The notes under the pieces: model-generated | What the model saw: the letters and a program-made list of their open reading frames with translations, nothing else | What the model was told of the DNA's origin: nothing | Databases searched by the model: none | Program-made: the position numbers and the translations under genes | Part shown: positions 23,420 through 34,922 of the stretch, piece after piece | Numbering within the stretch: position 1 is the first letter of the stretch | How the letters are laid out: every line of letters starts with the position of its first letter | Assembly (NCBI GenBank): GCA_014871385.1 | Contig: CM026426.1 | Coordinates: forward strand, 54,747,265 to 54,811,264 | Direction of reading: 5' to 3' | DNA length: 64,000 bases | Source of the DNA: Ceratodon purpureus | Taxonomy: Eukaryota; Streptophyta; Bryopsida; Pseudoditrichales; Ditrichaceae

Positions 23420-24074
23420 TCGCATATTGGACAGTCGTCTACTGAGTATCCTGCCAACTTGTTTTGCTTGCATTGCACTCAAGGATTCTCATAAACGCTC
23501 AGCGGTTCAACAATAAAAGATTCCACGCAAGTCCAACTCCGAGTGTTCTACAAAAATTCACAAAATAGATTGTTTTTAATCATTTCCAAATTCATACTTT
23601 GTCGAAGCGGAGAACCAATTAAGGCTCCTGTATTGGGACTAAGTGTATTCCAATCTTAACACTCCATACATGTATTTCTTTTCACCGCATTTAACTCAAA
23701 TTGGATAGGTAGAGGCATTGAAAATCTCAAGGGTACTATGTCGAATTGATCTAGAAGCATATACGCAATAAAAAATTTAAAAAAAGTAACAACATCATGG
23801 AAGTAAAATGAATCTCAAACACCTAATTCTGCATATTTCCGAAGGTGGCGTCCAATAAAAATATGTGCAACACAATGAGTAATTGGATATTATGATTGAT
23901 GAATTACAAGCTATCAAATGATAAGCTCAACAATGAAGGAAATTTGATAATATAAATTTGGCTCTTTTGCAATGTAAATTACTCAGGAATTTATAGTGAG
24001 TGATTCATAGATTTAGGATAAGACTTTCAATCGGTGAGACATGGTAAGAGGTAGTGTTGAAACAAAATACTTAG
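23420..24074. repeat. 655-bp direct repeat, copy 2
   Basis: Second copy of 21312-21966. Just before it the 16 bases GCATATTGGACAGTCG occur twice in tandem (23407-23436), marking the junction with the retroelement fragment. Confidence 0.9.
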
Positions 24075-24382
24075 ATGAAAGGATGCGGACTAGTACTGTT
24101 TCAGTTGAGGTTTTGAGGTTTAGGGGTTAGGGGTGTAGTCCAATAGATGATGGGGATTCCAACATCTTAAGGCGCTTCTATGATGAGTCATTAATTGAAG
24201 CACAAGACCATGTGATCTCATAAATATCATGTAACGGTTCTGTTCATAACCATAGTTTACTAAGGCTTCCCCAAACTCCTTGAGTTGTGCATTCTTAAGA
24301 GTTAGTGTTTGGTTGAAGGAGAAGAGTAGCAGAGAGTAGGAATCAGCGTAAGATTGGATGTGTTTTCTGAGGTTTGTAAAGA

Positions 24383-25862
24383 ATGACGGGCAAGAGAAGG
24401 AGAGGAGGTAGGTCGCATAGAGCTAGAATGCTGGTCCTTCTACAGGTGGTTTGGATGCTCCCGATAGTGGTACTGGTGAAGACAATGTAATGAACTAGGG
24501 TGATGTGGGGCAAAGTGAAACATTATACTCTGCGGAAGAGTTCAATCAGCCATTTATCTTGGACAGTATAGAGGATTCTTTGCGTCAGAGGATGGTGGTG
24601 GCCGCCCCCATGCTAATGGGTCGCTTTGCTGTATATGGTCGCGAGTACTTTACAGTTTTTGTGGGGTTGTGTGAGGGTCCTCTGATACGAGACGTCTCCA
24701 AAGTCTACGGCTTCATCAAAGACGAAGAAGTAACTGCGGTTTGGAAAGAAGGAGCCTTGAAAGGACGATACAAATTGGAGAGATGTAGAAATTTGGAGCA
24801 ACTGAAGCTGTTTTGTCATCACTTTTTCAAGGTGTATGGTAAGAAGCTTGATAACAACAAATTTCCTTTGCGATTCTTGTAGGCCTATTTTGTCAGGTTT
24901 GTTTATATTAAGCTAGTGAATTGGTGTGAGGAAGCACTTGACCGACACAAGGCTCAGCTGAAGAATGCGAAGCCCAATCCAGCGAAGTTGAAACCCATCG
25001 CAACCCGTTTCCAAATGGAGGGCCTATGCAAGATAATTGATGACCAGTCATTGCGGAAGGTAGGTGCAAGCAGAGGAAGTTATGGTCTAGACTGTCTATT
25101 ACCGTAGCAGCGCAAGAAGAAGAGTAGGCCCGCTGTGAGGATGTCAGACGAGCTACTCTGACATTAATCGTTTCTTGCGAGAAACACGCTACAGCAGTCA
25201 AGAAGATGGAAGATATGGATGCGGATGCAACACAAGATGCACTGAATGCCAAATTCAGTGCATTACAGAAAGGAAAACGCCGGGCCCTCTTACAGGGATC
25301 TGCAGCGCAAGGGTACAAGGACTTGTCAAAAGAGATGGAGGCTATATCTTCTCAGCTGGGAAGCATAAGGGAGGCTGACGCCGAGATACAAATTGAAATT
25401 GTCAAACTTAATGTTGAGGTACAATTGAACTCCGCAGCTCACGATGCAGCGATGGCAGCATTAAAGATGGCCGAGGAATCTGTTGAGAAGGCGAGGGGGA
25501 GCATGCTTGCGTTAAAGACAACATGGGTTTTCTCATGCCCAGAGGCTTCTTCAATTCCCCCTTTGGGCTTCACAAGTAAGGATACTTGTGCTTACTGTGG
25601 ATTTGGATTTGTATGGAAAGCCGTAGTACTCTCCTCTTGCGGTTGTTTTTTGCATCCTCCTTGTGCAGCTGAGTTAATTGCACGAGGGAATTATAGATGT
25701 AGGTTGGGTAAGGATGAGCTTCTAGCCTCATCTCCCATACATCTTACTGGTGAATGGGTTGCTCAATTCGGAGGAGAGCTAGATAGGCAGCAATTAAACA
25801 AGTGCAATGGTTTTTTAGATGTTCTTAAGGTAGTTCGTGGGAAAGAGAAAGAGTTGGGATAG
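24383..25862 (+). pseudogene. Coiled-coil / RING-like zinc-finger protein gene
   Basis: Pieces on the plus strand: a basic start at 24383 (MTGKRRRGGRSHRARM); 24505-24882 (MGQSETLYSAEEFNQPF ... FFKVYGKKLDNNKFPLRFL); the continuation VKLVNWCEEALDRHKAQLK after a stop (to about 25105); and 25206-25862. The last has a coiled coil over about residues 40-105 (DLSKEMEAISSQLGSIREAD) and then CAYCGFGF with SSCGCFLHPPCAAEL, a Cys/His spacing like a RING or PHD finger. One or two stops separate the parts, some of which may be introns. It is convergent with the large gene at 26278-32832. A RING-like finger would suggest ubiquitin ligase activity, but this is inference from spacing only. Confidence 0.45.
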
Positions 25863-27214
25863 ATGGACAAGTTGAGCAATTTCAATTAGCACTTTTGACT
25901 AGAAAACGGACCGCAAATGGATGACATATACCCTCATTTTGATGATATTCAATTACTGGATCTGCTTATATTCAGACCAAGGTGATGTTTAGGTAAAAAA
26001 GAGTAAATATAGCTGCTGTTTCTATAATGATATGTTTGTGAGTCAATCAATATCTTGTTGTATACATGGGCCGCGGCTTTTTGTTCAGTAATACAATTGA
26101 ATTAATTATTACAAGGCAGAAGTAAAAAGAGAATGCTTGTAAGTCAATGAAATTGAGAATAACAATAAGCATAAGACATTTGTTCGGAAATTTACGGAAG
26201 CAAAATACTTCAACATAAGGAAAACAACGAGAGGTAATAAGTTGTTATCAGAATTACGATTCTCATGTCAAAATAGTTCAAGGGATAAACTCATCCTCAC
26301 TTTCAACCGCACAATGATCAATGAAACAACAATGTGTATAATCGTATTTCAAACATGGACTAGAAGAGGCACTAGAACTATGAGAAGAGTATTCCTCTAA
26401 GGCTGGAGCTTGGTCCTCGATGTAGCATGGAAGTTGCATGTCAGATAAGCTAGGGGATCGGTAGTGCCTCCAACTTTGTGCATTAGTCAGTCGTAGAGGT
26501 CGGCTGCAGTGAAAAAAAAAACGATCAACTTGTCAGAGATTGTAAGACCAGCGTAAGCATAAACTAGAAATACAGACAAAGAAATAAAACTTATTCACAT
26601 AGACTAACGGTTCCGTGATCAGGTGGGATGTCTTTGTTGTCGTTCGAGAGGTCCCGTGTCTGGGTCACTACACATCCTACTGCTTTCGATGATGAGGCCT
26701 GAAGCGGTTGCAGCACCTGTTTGAAGATCTTTTGGTAACTTTCCAAGGCCATAATTGCTCAGTTGTATGCCTGAGCAGCCACAATAGAAGCTCCTGGATT
26801 CAAATATATTAGCATGTTACTTAAGATGATGAAAGTGAAGATACAATAAGAAATGAAACGAGAATAGGAAAACTACAAACATGTTCCAACTGTAAGATCA
26901 CATACGATACCATCTTAAGGGCATAGGCCCTTTATGAAAAGCTTCATAAGCGACATAGCTTTTTCCTTTGGGCCCCTCCAATAAATGTTACCATGTCGCT
27001 TAAGTGCTGTGTCTTCCGTGAGAATGTTAGGAATGACATCGTCTTTCGCAAGGTTTATTTTCTTAAACACTAGCGGAGTAGTAATAACGAAGTTCTTTGG
27101 CTTCCGGTCCACTGCTGTAGCAAAGGATTGCACAAATAGAACAGCCTTGGATTTGAGAGTCTGCACAAGGAAGAGTATATAAAATGATTAGTAATACATA
27201 AAGGTAATAGGCGC

Positions 27215-27360
27215 CTCATAGGTACCGCCAGTATCGGCGATGCCTTTGCGGCACCACACTGCTCATGACGGTGGTTGACTGGGGCTATCCCGACAACCAC
27301 CGCCATGAGCAGTGTGGTGCCGCAAAGGCATTGCCGGTACCGGCTGTGCCTTCAAAGCAC
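27215..27360. repeat. Intronic palindrome with 37-bp hairpin arms
   Basis: 27241-27277 and 27294-27330 are inverted copies matching at 36 of 37 bases, with a 16-base loop. Weaker pairing continues outward for about 20 bases and includes the CCGGTACCGG-type core seen in the other arrays. It lies in an intron between the two methyltransferase exons. Confidence 0.8.
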
Positions 27361-28855
27361 ATTCTGCCTCAAGTGAAACAAGAGCAATCAAAGGAAGAAC
27401 ATTAAGAAAATTACCATTCTGGAGGCATCTGTGGGATGAGTTATATGAAGCAAATTGTGGATGAGCCACTCGTTCTTCACTTGAAGAACGTTGTTATTCA
27501 AGAAAGCGCCAACTTCCTTTTTGATCTTGTTGCAGTCAGGGTAGAACAGCAGAAAAGCACCATCATCGTGGAGGTATTGCCGGCAGAATTTTATTGCATA
27601 CTTTATGAAGTCTTCAACCTTACTGTTCCAAGTTGGGACTTCTCTAAGGCGGGATGACACACCCGGAACAATTAAACCGTCGGGGTAGTCCGCAATAACG
27701 AGGTCCACCGCCAATCTCTTATTTAACTTCCCATCGAAGTAGAATTCTCTACTGGAGCCAACCTAAAAGAGAATAAGATTATTGCTTAGTAAGAAACAAG
27801 TAGGAATCATAATATTATATATAAAAATAATATTCGAAAAGAAACTCACCTTCTTGAGGAATGATACCATGAACTCGAAAGAGGAAGGAAATCGCCCGGT
27901 CGTGTCTCTAAACTGAACCATGGAATGAAACGACTCATCAAGGATGAGAACATGAGATGTTGGCACTGAAGTGGTGACCGCCTGGCTCACGGACATTGTC
28001 TTCACAGGTGGAGGTGCCAACTCTTCAGAGCCATCCTTTGAAGATGCTCCAAGCAGCAGACGCTTCCTTGATCTATTCGCAGTGCCGACACTAGGATGTG
28101 ACTCTTCCTGACCGATTTCAACAACCTTGTCAGCTGCAGCTTTAGTTGCTGCTATATCCTCCTCCTCCTCCTCCTCCTCGGCTTGATCCTTTACCTCATC
28201 ATCAGCTTTCCTCTTCCGATTCCTTCTTGCTCTCGCTCCGCCTTTTCCCCTGGAAGAGCCAACGGCGGGAGCAGTAGCAGAGGCCTATGAAGCAGCAATT
28301 GGAAGCACCTTTGGTATCTTGGCAAGTTCAGGCTAAATAGAGTCCCTCAATGCAACATTTAAAGTCGGGCATTTCTTTGGAGGGCAATCCATGTACCACC
28401 ACATCTCTCATAGTGCTAGGGTTCCCATGCCTTCAGTATCGCAGCTATATACATGCATTCCGCACTGTCTGTATCTAAGGAATTCAGGGAAAAAGGTGGA
28501 ACCTTCGAAATCAATTTTCAGGGCAGAAGAATGTACTTAAAGTACCGGTACAAGATTCTCCAGACAGCAGGTTGAAAATTTGGCTGCTCCTTGGACTTCT
28601 TGTTCTTATGAACCAGCTCTCCATTCAACTCTCTTAAAAATGCGGTATCCCAGAGCAAACATCGCATTGCTTCATTATAACTGAAGATGCCTTCAATCAC
28701 GTCTCCAATATCCAGTCCGTAGTCCAGCTTCACCCCGAGATCTCTAACAACTCCCTTGAAAAGCTCCTCGGCCTCAATAGCTAACTCCAAAACACAGAAT
28801 GTGAATAAGAATCTCTGGTTGACTATCAAAATGGATGAGATCAAGATAAAGCACA

Positions 28856-29600
28856 AAGGCCTTCAAAAGCAACGCCGGTATTGGCGATGCTTTGAGAGGC
28901 CCTTTGCTATGACCGTAAAGGCTGCAAAAGTAGCCTTCACGAATACAGTGAAGGCCCTATCAAAGCACCGCCGATACCGGCGTTGCTTTTGGCTCAACAT
29001 TACAAGTTTCGTGAAGGCTGTTTAACAGCCTTCTCGGAGACTGTAAAGGTGCTCCAAAAGCATCGCCGATACCGGCAATGCTTGGCGAGCACTCTAACAG
29101 GCTCTGAGAAGGTTTCTTAAGCAACCTCCTTGTTGATAGCGAGGTTGCTCTATAAAGCTCGCTGGTACCGGCGGTGCCTTTGGAGCACCCTCAAGTTACC
29201 AAGAAGACTCTTAATACAGCCTTCTCGGTAACTATAAGGGTGCTCCAAAGGCATCGCTGGTACCGGCAAGCCTTATAGAGCACCCTTGCGGACTCCAAGA
29301 AGGTTGCTTAGACAATCTCTTTATTGACAGCGAGGGGCTCCAAAAGGATTGCCGGTATTGGCGGTGCCTTTGGAGCACCCTTATAGTTACCAAGAAGACT
29401 GATGTTACAGTTTTCTCTGTGACCGCCGTGGTGCTACAAGGGCACCTTCGGTCTTGGCAAGCCTTTTAGAGCACCTTTGCGGTCTCTGTGAAGGTTGCTT
29501 GGACAACCTCCTCGTTGACAGCGAGGGAGCTCTGAAAGGATCGCCGGTAACAGCAATGCCTTTGGAGCACCCTACCAGTTACCGAGAAGGCAATCAAAGT
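28856..29600. repeat. Palindrome array, unit about 95 bp (190-bp higher-order unit)
   Basis: Eight copies of an imperfect palindrome of the form AAAGCATCGCCGGTACCGGC plus its mirror GATGCTTT, centred near 28875, 28973, 29065, 29165, 29258, 29352, 29449 and 29547, so spacing is about 91-100 bases. The spacers alternate between two types (one with AAGGTTGCTTAGACAA..., one with AGTTACCAAGAAG...), giving a 190-base unit. It falls inside an intron of the ParB/methyltransferase gene. Confidence 0.8.
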
Positions 29601-31099
29601 CTATCTGGTCAGTGTTCTTACTTGTGCTCATCAAGTCGCTTTGTGTAGCCATGGCAGAAACACCGCGTCTGAGAATGCACCTTTCGGAAACTTGTGGGCA
29701 ACTCTGATTGCATCCAAAGAATTCCACCCCTAGAGCCACTTTACCATCATCGTTGTTGGCATGGCAAAAGTCGCTAGCATCAAGAGCTTCTTCTGCTGCA
29801 TCTCTTGCTTATCATCCGCCTTCTTGTAATGCACCTAAATTTCTTCCAGAAACGCGGGTGAGTGTTTCGGATCTACGATAGGTAAACACTTCCTCAATTT
29901 CCTTGCTAATTTGTCCTCTACCCTCTGGACCGCCTTCTGAACCATTGATCTACTGAGCGCTCACTCCACTGGCTCGGGTTGGGGTTGGCCAACTGATAAC
30001 GTTGTTAGGCGGCGTGAGCAGCCTCTCCGATCTCTTGCTCCATAGTTGGTTTGAATATAAAAAATAAATATCAATCCTGTATAGAAAATTTAAGCCAATG
30101 AACTTTGGTGCTCAATATATTCGTACCTGATGCAAGATCGAGTTCAAGGCTTCCAGTGACAGTGTATACCAGGTCCTATTCTTTCTAGGTTGCTTCTTCT
30201 TTGCAGCATGAAGGAACGGCCGCAAAACAAGGCCTTTGAAATACTCCACTGGTTGAGGAGCAAAATTCTGTATCCAATAAAGCCTATGCACAAGGTTTGT
30301 CGAGACATGGGATTTCTAGTTCCTCCTGGATATTCACAACAAATGGCGCTTAAATATCATTGAAAACATATTTGCTAGAATCCAACACAAATAAAACACA
30401 TTTCAAATCACTTACCAGTACACTTTGTGGAGGGCTGTCAACACCAATGGAATTTCTCCCTTCGGATCAAGGACCACGCTTTCAACTCGGTAATGCCAAC
30501 TGATGTCACTAGCATGAAAGTGCTCAATGATCGGCAACCAAGCCTGCAACATGTGGTTTCCGTCCCAAACCATGAACATCTTCCTTGAAAAAACCTTCGA
30601 TTCATCATCAGCAAGCAGGGTTTCTTCAAAATCTTCATTCACCTCCTTCCATTCTTTTGACCAAGAAGCTTTGATAGCGGGTGTGACCTGTGATGTATGA
30701 TCGTGGTTCTCCTCCAGAGCCACGTAAAAATAGCCGTTGCCCTCCATATAATCGTCTCTCACAAAGTGTACCTGCAGAGTTGATACATCATTCTTAAGGT
30801 ATGATCTCACCACAGGCAACGAGATCATACGGCAAAGGGGAATGAAGAGCTGGCCTCTGTTCTTTGGTTGCCATCTCAGTTTCTCCAGCCTCTAAGCGGT
30901 GTTGATCGTCTCCTTTGCAATTAGATCATACAGCATTTGATTGACTTCACGCTCTGTCAAAGTAACTGCATGGTAGGGACCACAATTAGTCCATAGCCGA
31001 ACATGAACCGGTACTCTATAAGCAAGATGCAGTACCAGCCTTACTTGTGACAACCCCTACCAAACCTACTTATACAAAACAACACTTTCTTAAACATAT

Positions 31100-31690
31100 T
31101 CTTAAAGGTACCGCATTAAATTGCCAAAAAAAGGAAGCCGGTACCGGCATCGCTTCTGGGTGCCACCTTCAAGCCTCTGGCTAAAGCAATGGAGTCTGAA
31201 TTGAGAACGAGAGTGCCCAGAAAGCGATGCCGATACCGGCGACGCATTCCTGGGCCTCTTTGTGATTTGCAGAAGGCAACATACCGCACAGCTCGGCCGA
31301 GCATCAACATCTGTTCACGAGCTCAATTCTACCCTGAAAGTCGTCGCTGGTACCGGCGTTGCATTTCCAATCGGTGACCAGGAAGTGCAAAGGAACTGGT
31401 CACTGCCCGAAAATGCGACGTTGATACCGTCAACGACTTTCAGGGCACAATTGTGCTCGTGCACAAAAGCTCATGTGCGTCCGGGCAATGGAAGAGGATT
31501 CCTAGAAATCGACGCGGCTACCGGCATTGCCTTTGAGGGCAGGTCAATCGGTGCTCGAAATCCGATGCCAGTACCGGCGTCGCTTTCTACGGCACCTCTG
31601 TGCTCTGCACAAGTGCACTGTTGCACATGTGCATTGCGCGAGGTTTGCCCAAAAGGCGACGTAGGTACCGGCATAGCTTCTTGGGCACAA
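31100..31690. repeat. Second palindrome array in another intron
   Basis: Seven copies of the same palindrome family (GCCGGTACCGGC, GCCGATACCGGC, GCTGGTACCGGC and variants) at about 31130, 31222, 31344, 31415, 31512, 31566 and 31653. Spacing is less even than at 28.9-29.6 kb, and spacers differ from that array. It lies in the intron between the acidic exon (31751) and the ParB-like exon (30966). Confidence 0.75.
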
Positions 31691-32839
31691 GTCGACACAG
31701 CCATCAAAGGTAACGGTTATAAAATTGTAGACAAAAAAACCAAAACATACCTTCGGGTCGTGCATCTTCTTGCTCGCCCTCCGCTGCTTCCTTGTCGTCG
31801 CCCTCTCCTCGCTCTCTGATATCTTCCATCTCAACCTCGTCATCGTCTTGAGGCTCGCGGTAGATATGCCCACTCCCAGATTGTGGCCCCTTGGAGCCAC
31901 GGCTGGTTTCAGGCTTGTCTTCCCCCTCCTCCCTACCTTGCGATGTTGGTGTCTTCTCTTCAGACTGGGACTCCATTTCCTGAATTGACCAAATAATATT
32001 ATTGGATATAAGTCTGATAATCCAATTAAACCGCAAAAACAAAACCCTAAACAAGACAACTACTTATTATGCTTAGTGAAGGCAAACGGGGAGAGAGTCC
32101 ACGGGCGACAACGATATACAACAGCAAACGATGGGAAACAAGCGGGACCACCGACTATATAGGAAAAGGAGGACCGCAAGGGGCGAAAGACGAAGAGAAG
32201 TAGTTTGGGCGGGAGGATTAGAGCAGAGAATAGGTAAGATAGGAAGACGAGGGCTCGGGTGAGGCTTAGGACAGGTGCTCGTAGAGTAGCCTAGTCGTAG
32301 CAAACTCTGGTACTGAAAGTAATTACAACAGAATGCAACAAAGACAATCATAAATATGTAAGACGTCTAATCAGCTCGAAGGACATGAGTGTCAAGAACT
32401 TTGTGATTAACAATTATAGACTTGGCAAGGATCAAGAACTTCTAGAGTTGATGGGCCATCGCTTGAGCTGCTCTAAAATACTGCAAAACAAATTCTTAAA
32501 TGACAAAAGGACTCCCACACAAATTCGCATACAATCTAATGAAAATTTGCTCAACATACCTCTTGACGGTCACTCTGGGTTTCTTGAGCTTCACTTGTTT
32601 TCTCCACGTGTTTTCTTGCCCCCCTCATGTATTGCTTGGTATTTTCTTCATGTACAGCAAGTAGGGGTGTCTCCGCTCCAGACGAGTAGTCTAAAACCTT
32701 TCCCAATCCTGCAATTTCTAAAGTCTCGGTTCTCTTCTTCTTATCCTTCGCCATCCGACTCGCCATCAACGCCCTTTTAGTACTAAAATGACTTGTTCTT
32801 CTTCGTTTCTTAGCCTTCACTGGGGCCTGCATATCAAGA

Positions 32840-33660
32840 ACCTTTATACAAATGCATCCTACTCACCTAACAAAATGAGAGCTCACCTGTCTTGTTAGAA
32901 TCACTTACTCGTTCTTGAGACGACGAAGTTATCTTTGCCTCTGCACTGACGATGTTGTAGGGCCCATGCCATAATCAATACAAAATTGATTGTGTAGATC
33001 GTGGGCAAAGGTAGCATAAAACTCATTCTATTTGTAACACAAAAAAACAAAAGCCTGTACCAAAACTAGATTTTAGTTATTCCCATGACGACTCAATCTT
33101 AAATTAAACCACTCTTTATTAAATAGGATGTCCACCGTGAATTACAACGAGTCATACGAGATTGGTTTGCATCTGGCGGCTTCATATCTGTTTACGACTA
33201 TAATTGATAGTGCTTAACATCCATGAATAAGTAAGTTATCGTTGTTTAGAATGAACAAATGGATCCAGGATCCTGGATAAACAGAGCTAGGACAATGGAC
33301 TAATCCTCACAAGTTATACTCTCTAGTTCTAGTAGCATCATTGTAAGCTCAACTCCCACAGCATAGAATGTCTCATTTCCATTCAGACACAGTGTTAGGC
33401 ATGGCCGTGCTCAGAGCTCATGGTGTTGGTATTCCACTTACAATATGTATAGATGAGGATGGGTTGGCAAATCTGTGACGGCGCAACGCCTTAGCCTCAG
33501 ATTTCACTTCAGAGAGGAAACTATTAGTATAGAAGAAGAGATTTATGATGAGGGGACATATGAGATTACACATACGCTGGATCAGGTTTCTGAGAATGAT
33601 GATTATGATAACAGGTTCTAGAACCTTTATCTTGGTAGATACAGAGTTTATTGTCTCACA
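32840..33660. other. Intergenic, no recognised gene
   Basis: AT-rich DNA between the methyltransferase-type gene (minus) and the decayed MULE transposase (plus). It may contain promoters of both or an upstream exon of the latter (readings at 33360-33600). No repeat or RNA gene recognised. Confidence 0.3.
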
Positions 33661-34922
33661 GAGTCCCAGATGCAGGCGTCCACTGAGATTATAACTCCTC
33701 GTCGTTCATCTACTTGTACTATTCACACTCCCATGCCTCGTCATGTAAAGATTAAGGTAGAGCCTAGCTTGGGCAGTCCTGATGTAACGCCAGTCATCTC
33801 CCTATCCTCAGACGAGGAGACTAGTCCTCTGAAAGCATCACCTGATGTTCACAAACAGTCTGTAGAATCTAGCATGCCAACTACACTTCCAGTCAAAAGT
33901 GCCAGTAACTCCCAGACTTCAAAGAATGAGACTGTTAGTGTAGTCCGGTTGATTAGGAAACTTGGGGAGAGACCATGGACGAAAAACAATCTTAAAAGAA
34001 TAGATTACTCCTTTGTGAGACACAAGAAGGTAGAGTACTTGCCTGCAGTGTTCAATGGTGCTTTGATTTTTGAGCTTCCTCCAGTTGATGAAGGCGCGGC
34101 GAGGTCGCAAGCGAAGGCAATGCAAGGAATGGACAAGCGTTATGATGGCCATCTGTGGACCAAGACAATCACTATTAACATCACCAACAACTTCGGCCTC
34201 TCTTTCCACTACTCCAGCTGCGTTGGATGGCTGCGCTGCAACAACAAGGACTGTGATTTTCTGAATTGTCGAAGTAAATGAGACAGAGTTTGAACGATGT
34301 ACCTTACAAGCGTTTCTGGAGGATAAGCCACCCCCAGCTGCTTCAACACTTGTCTGCAAGGTATGTAAAGAACCTCTAGCATGTATTGCTACATGTGGAG
34401 CTATGATTTATTACGTTGTTGGGAAACTCAACCAGACCAGCCCATGTATCCACCTCGGTACTCATGATCACCCAGTCAAGGTTGTGGAGTGAAGGGACAG
34501 TAAGATGGAGATTAGTAGCCTAATTGAAGACTAGGTTGAGAAGACTCCTCAAGCTACGAAGAGTGCAGTTGTGTTGGAGGCGAGCAAAGTCCTGATCAAC
34601 ACCTATTTCCATCAACCTGAGAACGCACACCCGAAGAAGCTGAGCATGGAGGAGCTCGTTCCTGTACTTGACGGGTGCAAGGACATGGCTTCTCCAAGTA
34701 TCCACAACAAGGTTATGACCTTCAGGCTGCTGAGAAGGTAAGGTTTCACAGACGCCATCACCAAGCTCCGTGGTATCAGCCTATGGGCCTATGTTCAGGA
34801 GAACAAGTTTCTTGGTCAGGGCGCTGATCTTGACAAAGTGTTTCTCTTCAAGATGTCTGAAGTTGGGCCATGCAGTGGCGTCCACTTGGTGAGAAGAATG
34901 CAGCCCGGCGGAGATCTCCTGA

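Larger units (their letters stand above)
26278..32832 (-). pseudogene. ParB-like + permuted amino-methyltransferase gene, decayed
   Basis: Exons I can place: 32832-32560 (MQAPVKAKKRRRTSHFSTKR, basic; GTATGT donor), 31979-31751 (acidic; GTATGT), 30966-30416 (GTAAGT), 30283-30127, about 30040-29620, about 28780-28520, about 28250-27850 (KRKADDEVKDQAEEEE, NLS-like), 27762-27415, 27170-26881, about 26793-26610 and 26503-26278. The 30.9-kb exon has VWDGNHMLQAW, like the DGxHRxxA core of ParB domains with Met for Arg. The 27.7-kb exon reads VDLVIADYPDG, then DGAFLLFYP, resembling motif IV (DPPY/W) of amino-methyltransferases. The next exons read RGPKEKAMSLMKLFIKGLCP, DGIVCDLTVGT and GASIVAAQAYN, resembling motif I. 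Order IV before I is that of beta-class N6-adenine/N4-cytosine DNA methyltransferases, which bacteria often fuse to ParB domains. Stops (for example after NTA, GLCP and AYN) and frame changes show this copy is dead. Substrate is unknown. Confidence 0.55.

Noticed and set aside
21312-24074. The 655-bp direct repeats as long terminal repeats of one retroelement
   Set aside because: They do not begin TG or end CA, and the fragment inside carries its own purine tract and TG-starting candidate terminal repeat before the second copy.
28856-29600. CRISPR-like array, because of the regular palindromic repeats
   Set aside because: The repeats are degenerate, the spacers are themselves repeated, there are no cas genes, and the context is a eukaryotic intron.
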